From NCBI GenBank assembly GCA_023266575.1, contig JAHFPV010000016.1, positions 1 to 64,000 on the forward strand: DNA of 64,000 bases, given 5' to 3'. This DNA comes from Sphingobium sp. (GTDB taxonomy: Bacteria > Pseudomonadota > Alphaproteobacteria > Sphingomonadales > Sphingomonadaceae). Below the pieces are notes generated by a model. That model was not told the DNA's origin, did no database searches, and worked only from the letters and a program-made list of their open reading frames with translations. Positions 59,917 through 64,000 of the stretch are shown here, in pieces (positions within the stretch are counted from its first letter, which is position 1; each line of letters begins with the position of its first letter). Both the position numbers and the translations under genes were made by a program.

Positions 59917-61035
59917 ATGACGGACGGCGTGGCGGATGCTCTGGAGGGGAGCTTTGATGTGGTGCTTCAGGGGGAGCGGATTGCGGCTTTGGAGGCGGAT
60001 TTGAGTGCGATGCGGGTGGCTATGCAGCGGCCTGCGCTCGATGGGGTGAAGGGCGGGGCGGTTGATCCGGCGCGCGCCAATTTCGTCGATCGCTATTTGC
60101 GGCAAGGGCAGGAAGCGGGGGTGGAGCTGAAGAGCTTTTCCGGCGCGAGCGGTGCGACCGGCGGTTATGCGGTGCCGCGGGAGATTGATCAGCTGATCGA
60201 TGCGACGCTCAAAAGCATTTCGCCCATTCGCACGATCGCCAATGTCGTGCGGACCGGGACGGCGGGCTATCGCAAGCTGGTGAGCGCGGGCGGGATCGTG
60301 TCGGGCTGGGCCAGCGAGACGGGGGCGCGGGGCGAGACGGGGACGCCAAGCTTCAACGAGATCGCGCCGCCGTCGGGCGAATTGTTCGCCAATCCGGCGG
60401 CCAGCCAGGCGATGCTGGACGATGCGCAGTTCGATGTCGAGGGCTGGCTGGCGGGCGAGATTGCCCGTGAATTTGCGGTGGCGGAGGGCGCCGCCTTCAT
60501 CAACGGCAATGGCACCAACAAGCCCAAGGGTTTCCTGACCTATACGACCACCAATGAAGCGGACGCTGTGCGGGCGTTCGGGTCGCTGCAATATGTGGCG
60601 TCGGGCGCGGCGGGGGCTTTTGCCGCGTCCAACCCGCAGGACCGGCTGATCGATCTGGTGCAGAGCCTGCGGGCGCCCTACCGGCAGGGCGCGTCGTTCG
60701 TGATGAACAGCGCGACGCTGAGCGCCATCCGCAAGATGAAAACGAGCGATGGCGCGTTTCTGTGGCAGCCTTCGCTGAGTGCCGGGCAGCCCGCAACTTT
60801 GCTGGGTTATCCGGTGGTGGAGGCCGAGGATATGCCGGACATCAGTGCGGGCAGCCTGTCGATCGCCTTCGGCAATTTCCAGGCGGGCTATGTCATTGCC
60901 GAGCGTAGCGACACCAGCATTTTGCGCGATCCGTTCAGCAACAAGCCGTTCGTGCATTTCTATGCGGTCAAGCGGATCGGCGGGGCTGTGGCCAATAGCG
61001 AGGCGATTAAGTTGATGAAGTTTGCGGCTTCTTGA
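59917..61035 (+). CDS. GTA/HK97-type major capsid protein
   Basis: 372 residues. A short N-terminal coil (ALEADLSAMRVAMQRPALDG) serves as the scaffold segment removed by the protease; then the HK97 fold: VELKSFSGASGATGGYAVPR, INGNGTNKPKGFLTY, LIDLVQSLRAPYRQGASFVM and FVHFYAVKRIGGAVANSEAI. The HK97-family GTA capsid layout is complete. Confidence 0.94.
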   Translation: MTDGVADALEGSFDVVLQGERIAALEADLSAMRVAMQRPALDGVKGGAVDPARANFVDRYLRQGQEAGVELKSFSGASGATGGYAVPREIDQLIDATLKSISPIRTIANVVRTGTAGYRKLVSAGGIVSGWASETGARGETGTPSFNEIAPPSGELFANPAASQAMLDDAQFDVEGWLAGEIAREFAVAEGAAFINGNGTNKPKGFLTYTTTNEADAVRAFGSLQYVASGAAGAFAASNPQDRLIDLVQSLRAPYRQGASFVMNSATLSAIRKMKTSDGAFLWQPSLSAGQPATLLGYPVVEAEDMPDISAGSLSIAFGNFQAGYVIAERSDTSILRDPFSNKPFVHFYAVKRIGGAVANSEAIKLMKFAAS

Positions 61036-61051
61036 CGGGCGAGGGGGTGGT

Positions 61052-61126
61052 TCCCCCTCTTCCAACTTCGCCTAACTGGCTGCGCCAGTAAGGCTGCGTA
61101 TCCTTCTCCCCCCAGGGGAGAAGGTT
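61052..61126. repeat. GTA-region double-hairpin repeat, copy 5
   Basis: CCCCCTCTTCCAACTTCGCCTA, hairpin ACTGGCTGCGCCAGT, AAGGCTGCGTATCC, then TTCTCCCCCCAGGGGAGAA followed by GGTTTTTTGGG. The T-run makes this copy the most terminator-like. Confidence 0.85.
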
Positions 61127-61182
61127 TTTTGGGGGGGAGGCGTTTGGCCTTCCCCCTTTTTGTTTGTGGGGAGCAAGCAGCG

Positions 61183-61461
61183 ATGAGCCTGTATCTGAAG
61201 GATGCCGATAGCAGCATCGATCATGGCATCGACTGGTCGGCCCATCTGGCGGGGCAGACGATCCTTGCCAGTGCGTGGAGCGTGGAGCCGGTCGAGGCGG
61301 GCGGGCTGAGCGTCGAGGCGTCGGCTTTTGAGGCAGCGCGGGCCAGCGTGCGGGTGAGCGGGGGGCTGGTCGGGCATCTGTATCGGCTGACCAACCGGGT
61401 CACCTTGTCCGACGGGCAGGTGGACGAGCGATCGGTGACATTTCGGGTGGAGGAACGCTGA
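61183..61461 (+). CDS. Small phage-type protein between capsid and connector
   Basis: 92 residues from the ATG at 61183. Pattern SLYLKDADSSIDHGIDWSAH, LAGQTILASAWSVEPVEAGG, LTNRVTLSDGQVDERSVTFR recurs in phage/GTA clusters as an unassigned structural gene of the fiber/adaptor type. Overlaps the connector gene start. Function unassigned. Confidence 0.65.
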   Translation: MSLYLKDADSSIDHGIDWSAHLAGQTILASAWSVEPVEAGGLSVEASAFEAARASVRVSGGLVGHLYRLTNRVTLSDGQVDERSVTFRVEER

Positions 61462-61997
61462 TGCTGGCGCAGGATGAGAGCGGGGCGCTGGCGGCGTCGC
61501 TGGCCGAGCTGAAGGCCTATTTGCGGATCGAGACGAGTGGCGAGGATGGGGTGCTGACCGGGTTGCTGCGGAGCGCGGCGGCCTTGTGCGAGCAATTTGT
61601 CGGGCAATGGCTGATCGTGCGGGGCGCGCGCGAGACGGTGGCGGGCGACGGGAGCTGGCAGCGGCTGGCGGCGCGGCCGGTGGTGACCATCGAGAGTGTC
61701 GAGGCGGTGGACGCGGATGGCACGGCGGTGGCCTTGCCGGTCGATGGCTATGCGATCGACATTGATGCCGCGGGCGAGGGGTGGGTGCGATCGACGCGCG
61801 CGGGGGACCGGCGGCGGTTGATGGTGCGCTATTCGGCGGGCATGGCGAGCGAGATGAACGGCCTGCCCGAAGCATTGCGACAGGGGATCGTGCGTCTGGC
61901 GGCAGAGCATTTTTCTGCGCGCGGGACGGAGAGCGCCGCGCCGCCTGCGGTGGTGAGCGCGCTGTGGCGACCCTGGCGACGGATGCGTTTGCGATGA
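61461..61997 (+). CDS. GTA head-tail connector (gp6-like)
   Basis: 178 residues. Pattern SLAELKAYLRIETSGEDGVL, LLRSAAALCEQFVGQWLI and RRLMVRYSAGMASEMNGLPE, with the C-terminal AEHFSAR, matches gp6-type adaptor proteins that sit under the portal ring. Overlaps the next gene by ATGA. Confidence 0.85.
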   Translation: MLAQDESGALAASLAELKAYLRIETSGEDGVLTGLLRSAAALCEQFVGQWLIVRGARETVAGDGSWQRLAARPVVTIESVEAVDADGTAVALPVDGYAIDIDAAGEGWVRSTRAGDRRRLMVRYSAGMASEMNGLPEALRQGIVRLAAEHFSARGTESAAPPAVVSALWRPWRRMRLR

Positions 61998-62185
61998 GGG
62001 CGGCGCTGGCGCGGATGGTGGAGCAGCGGGCGGCGCGCAGGCGGGCGGCTGTGGCGGCGGGGCTGGAAGAGGTCGGGGTTGCGGTGGCGATTGAGGGCGA
62101 TGCGGTGCGGGTGTCCGGGCGCGGCCTTGTGGCGCGCTGGTGGCGGGATCTGGCGCTGCGGGAAGCGGGGAGGGGCGGGTTATGA
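61994..62185 (+). CDS. Small GTA protein in the gp7 position
   Basis: 63 residues from the ATG at 61994, overlapping its neighbours on both sides (ATGA at each end). Arg/Ala-rich N-terminus (RAALARMVEQRAARRRAAVA) then GVAVAIEGDAVRVSGRGLVA and a short amphipathic end. It occupies the place of gp7 (head-tail joining) but is about half the usual length; no motif proves the function. Confidence 0.6.
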   Translation: MRAALARMVEQRAARRRAAVAAGLEEVGVAVAIEGDAVRVSGRGLVARWWRDLALREAGRGGL

Positions 62186-62583
62186 GCGCTGAAGTGGCGG
62201 TGCGCGCGGCGGTGATCGACGCGCTGCGGGCGGATAGCGCGTTGATGGACGGGCTGAACGGCCTGTTCGACGGCGAGCCGGTGCGGGCCAGCCTGCCCTA
62301 TGGCGTGGTCGGCGAATGCATCGGCGCGGACTGGGGCGGCAAGGATGTGGCGGGGCGCGAGCTGCGGCTGACGATCGGGCTGCATGATGGTGGCGAAACG
62401 CCGGGGCGGCTGGCGGGGATGATCGCGCGGATCGACCCGGTGCTGGCGGGCGTGGCGGTGCGCGAGGGCTGGCGGATCGTGACGGCGCGGTTGGTGCGGT
62501 CGCGCGTGGCGCGGGCGGCGCGGCAGGGTGGTGGGTGGACGGCGGTGGTGGATTATCGGGTGCGGGCTGTGCGGGAGGGGTGA
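62182..62583 (+). CDS. DUF3168 tail completion protein (gp8-like)
   Basis: 133 residues from the ATG at 62182. DUF3168 pattern: VAVRAAVIDALRADSALMDG, ASLPYGVVGECIGADWGGKD, LRLTIGLHDGGETPGRLAGM and a C-terminal VVDYRVRAV. In GTAs this protein completes the head-tail interface. Confidence 0.85.
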   Translation: MSAEVAVRAAVIDALRADSALMDGLNGLFDGEPVRASLPYGVVGECIGADWGGKDVAGRELRLTIGLHDGGETPGRLAGMIARIDPVLAGVAVREGWRIVTARLVRSRVARAARQGGGWTAVVDYRVRAVREG

Positions 62584-62611
62584 GCGATTATATTTTCGTT
62601 TTATTCAACAT

Positions 62612-62689
62612 CCGTTCGGGCTGAGCCTGCCGAAGCCTTGTCCTTCTTCGCGAAGAAGAACGGCCCTTCGACAGGCTCAGGGCGAACGG
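62612..62689. repeat. Intergenic inverted repeat with GCGAACGG end
   Basis: CCGTTCGGGCTGAGCCTGCC pairs with the downstream arm CAGGCTCAGGGCGAACGG across an inner palindrome CTTCTTCGCGAAGAAG. The form is common in sphingomonad intergenic regions. Confidence 0.8.
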
Positions 62690-62704
62690 TATTGGGGGCA
62701 TCGT

Positions 62705-62773
62705 ACCCCCTCTCAACTGCGGCTAGGCAGCAGGCTGCCAAGCCTTCGTATCTCTCCCCGGTGGGGAGAGAGG
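62705..62773. repeat. GTA-region double-hairpin repeat, copy 6
   Basis: CCCCCTCTCAACTGCGGCTA, hairpin GGCAGCAGGCTGCC, AAGCCTTCGTATC, then TCTCCCCGGTGGGGAGAGA. Starts 16 bases after the previous inverted repeat. Confidence 0.8.
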
Positions 62774-62796
62774 GTTTAGGTTGATCTGTTCTGAAA

Positions 62797-62917
62797 ATCC
62801 TCCCCTGCAAGGGGAGGTGGCTGGCCGCAGGCCAGACGGAGGGCTGTCGCCCTGACGATAGCGGGACACCCCTCCGTCATCGCTCCGCGCTGACACCTCC
62901 CCTTGCAGGGGAGGATT
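62797..62917. repeat. Palindromic repeat related to the insert in lnt
   Basis: Bounded by TCCTCCCCTGCAAGGGGAGG and CCTCCCCTTGCAGGGGAGGA, with an inner hairpin CTGGCCGCAGGCCAG and GGAGGGCTGTCGCC...GGGACACCCCTCC. Matches the lnt insert in length and outer arms. Confidence 0.85.
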
Positions 62918-62948
62918 GGGAGGGCGTGCAATCCTGGCCGACTGCGCG

Positions 62949-63275
62949 TCAGCCTGGTTTGTTATAGTCCTCATATTCCGCGGTGATCTTGTCGACATAT
63001 TCGGCGATCTGGTCGTCGGCGTCGGCTTGCGCGGCTTTTTCGGACATGCCGTCGGCCTTGTCGGCAGCGACGATTGCGGCGCGGAAGGTGGCTTCCTTGG
63101 CGGCGCAGGTCTTTTTCATGTCGGACTGAAAATCGCCGAGCGTCAGCTTCTTTTCAAGGCCCGGCTGAATCTGGGCCGACAGGCATTGCGAATAGGCCTT
63201 GCGACCCGCGCCGACAGGATCGGATGCGGGAGCGGCGGCTGCGGCCAGCAACATGAGCGGTGCGATGAAGATCAT
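62949..63275 (-). CDS. Small hypothetical exported protein
   Basis: 108 residues with signal peptide (FIAPLMLLAAAAAPASD). Two cysteines (AYSQCLSAQ and KKTCAAKEA), and helical character throughout (SEKAAQADADDQIAEYVDKI). No family recognised. Antisense to the GTA genes, bounded on its right side by the tail tube gene. Confidence 0.68.
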   Translation of the reverse strand: MIFIAPLMLLAAAAAPASDPVGAGRKAYSQCLSAQIQPGLEKKLTLGDFQSDMKKTCAAKEATFRAAIVAADKADGMSEKAAQADADDQIAEYVDKITAEYEDYNKPG

Positions 63276-63329
63276 TGAGACTCTCCTTAACCAGCGTTTT
63301 GCACGCTTTATCGGAAGAAAGGATGCGCC

Positions 63330-63737
63330 ATGGGCGTCGAAAAGGGAAGTGCGTTTCTATTGAAAGTGGGGGATGGCAACATTCCGGCAACATATGCGAC
63401 CGTGGCGGGGATGCGCACTACGCAATTGTCCGTGAATGGCGAGGCGGTGAACATCACGTCCAAGGATTCGGGCGGGTGGCGCGAATTGCTGTCGGGGGCG
63501 GGGGTTCGATCGGTCAGCGTGTCGGCAGCGGGGCTGTTCACCGGATCGGCGGCGGAGGTGCGCATTCGCAATCATGCGCTGTCCGGCACGATCGAGGATT
63601 ATGAGCTGAGTTTCGAGAGCGGCGAGCGGATGCGCGGGCGCTTTCTGGTGACGCGGCTGGACTATGCCGGGGACTATAATGGCGAGCGCAATTATGCGCT
63701 GAGCCTGGAAAGCTCCGGCGCGGTGGTGTCGGAATGA
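63330..63737 (+). CDS. GTA major tail tube protein (gp9-like)
   Basis: 135 residues. VEKGSAFLLKVGDGNIPATY, VAGMRTTQLSVNGEAVNITS, then FTGSAAEVRIRNHALSGTIE and FLVTRLDYAGDYNGERNYAL, the standard tail tube layout. Overlaps the gp10-type gene by ATGA. Confidence 0.9.
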   Translation: MGVEKGSAFLLKVGDGNIPATYATVAGMRTTQLSVNGEAVNITSKDSGGWRELLSGAGVRSVSVSAAGLFTGSAAEVRIRNHALSGTIEDYELSFESGERMRGRFLVTRLDYAGDYNGERNYALSLESSGAVVSE

Positions 63738-64000
63738 GTGGCGTGAACGAGGCGCGGGGCGAGGCCGCGCTGGAGATTGGCGGGGACGTGCTGGCGTTGC
63801 GGCCGAGCTTTGCCGCGCTGGTGGCGGCGGAGGCGGAGCTGGGGCCGCTGTTCGCGCTGGTGGAGCGGGCGGCGGACGGGAAGCTGTCGCTGGGCGATCT
63901 GGTGGCTTTGTTCTGGCATTGCCTGGTCGATCGGGACCGGATGGATCGCGATACGCTGGGCGAGGCGATATTGGCGGTCGGGCTGGCGAAGGTGACGCCG
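63734..64000 (+). CDS. GTA gp10-type tail protein (partial)
   Basis: 89 residues visible before the window ends. GEAALEIGGDVLALRPSFAA, LVAAEAELGPLFALVERAAD and LGEAILAVGLAKVTP are typical of the gp10/tail-assembly-chaperone-type GTA family. The ATG overlaps the tail tube stop. Confidence 0.8.
   Translation, partial: MSGVNEARGEAALEIGGDVLALRPSFAALVAAEAELGPLFALVERAADGKLSLGDLVALFWHCLVDRDRMDRDTLGEAILAVGLAKVTP

Noticed and set aside
56871-62917. CRISPR-like array of repeats in the GTA region
   Set aside because: Repeats are separated by whole genes, are themselves palindromic and vary in sequence; there are no regular spacers or cas genes.

Overview
High G+C DNA from a member of the Sphingomonadaceae (Sphingobium/Sphingomonas/Novosphingobium type), judged by gene content and protein sequence character. 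The window joins two very different regions. Positions 1 to about 43.8 kb are the right part of an integrative/conjugative-type island. It begins inside a trb conjugation cluster (trbL end, trbF, trbG, trbI, DUF2274, EexN-like, LysR), carries about 38 kb of metal and redox stress cargo, and ends with a tyrosine-recombinase integrase next to the housekeeping gene trmB. From 43.8 kb on is core chromosome: trmB, metK, lnt, a YqaA-type membrane protein and small sphingomonad genes. From about 52 kb there is a gene transfer agent (GTA)-like head/tail cluster that runs off the right edge.

The cargo region is the most interesting part. It encodes its own ECF sigma factor of the SigF type with NrsF (DUF1109) anti-sigma proteins. 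Thirteen exact copies of the promoter pattern GTAACC-N16-CGAA, plus four one-off variants, lie in front of its operons. I found none in the trb genes or the core chromosome. The inferred regulon includes periplasmic MsrB and MsrA; three bufferin-type modules (DUF692 MNIO enzyme plus DUF2063 partner, with DUF2282 or BufA2 precursor peptides and a DoxX protein); thioredoxin-like and CcdA proteins; a nitrilase; DUF1223; a zincin; a porin; a YHS-TlpA-YedE operon; an unusual CBS / ferritin-like / KAS III / ABC-transporter operon; and a complete cusCBA-F copper efflux operon led by a Met/Cys-rich protein. The picture is of a mobile copper/oxidative-stress island that carries its own sigma factor and most of that factor's targets. 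The NrsF copy beside sigF is cut in half by an IS3-family element, whose terminal TGA supplies the stop codon. A second, complete NrsF copy sits alone about 10 kb away.

The GTA-like cluster keeps the usual order (small terminase-like, large terminase, portal, DUF6127, prohead protease, capsid, connector, small joining protein, DUF3168, tail tube, gp10). It is interrupted by cellular genes (DUF465, winged-helix, M28 peptidase, glycine-zipper, PhyH-like) and by at least six copies of a ~75-bp double-hairpin repeat. The large terminase is broken: a deletion with frameshift removes the segment expected to hold the Walker B acidic pair. A different palindromic repeat has inserted in frame into lnt and also lies between GTA genes. 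There are no rRNA genes, tRNA genes or CRISPR arrays that I could support.
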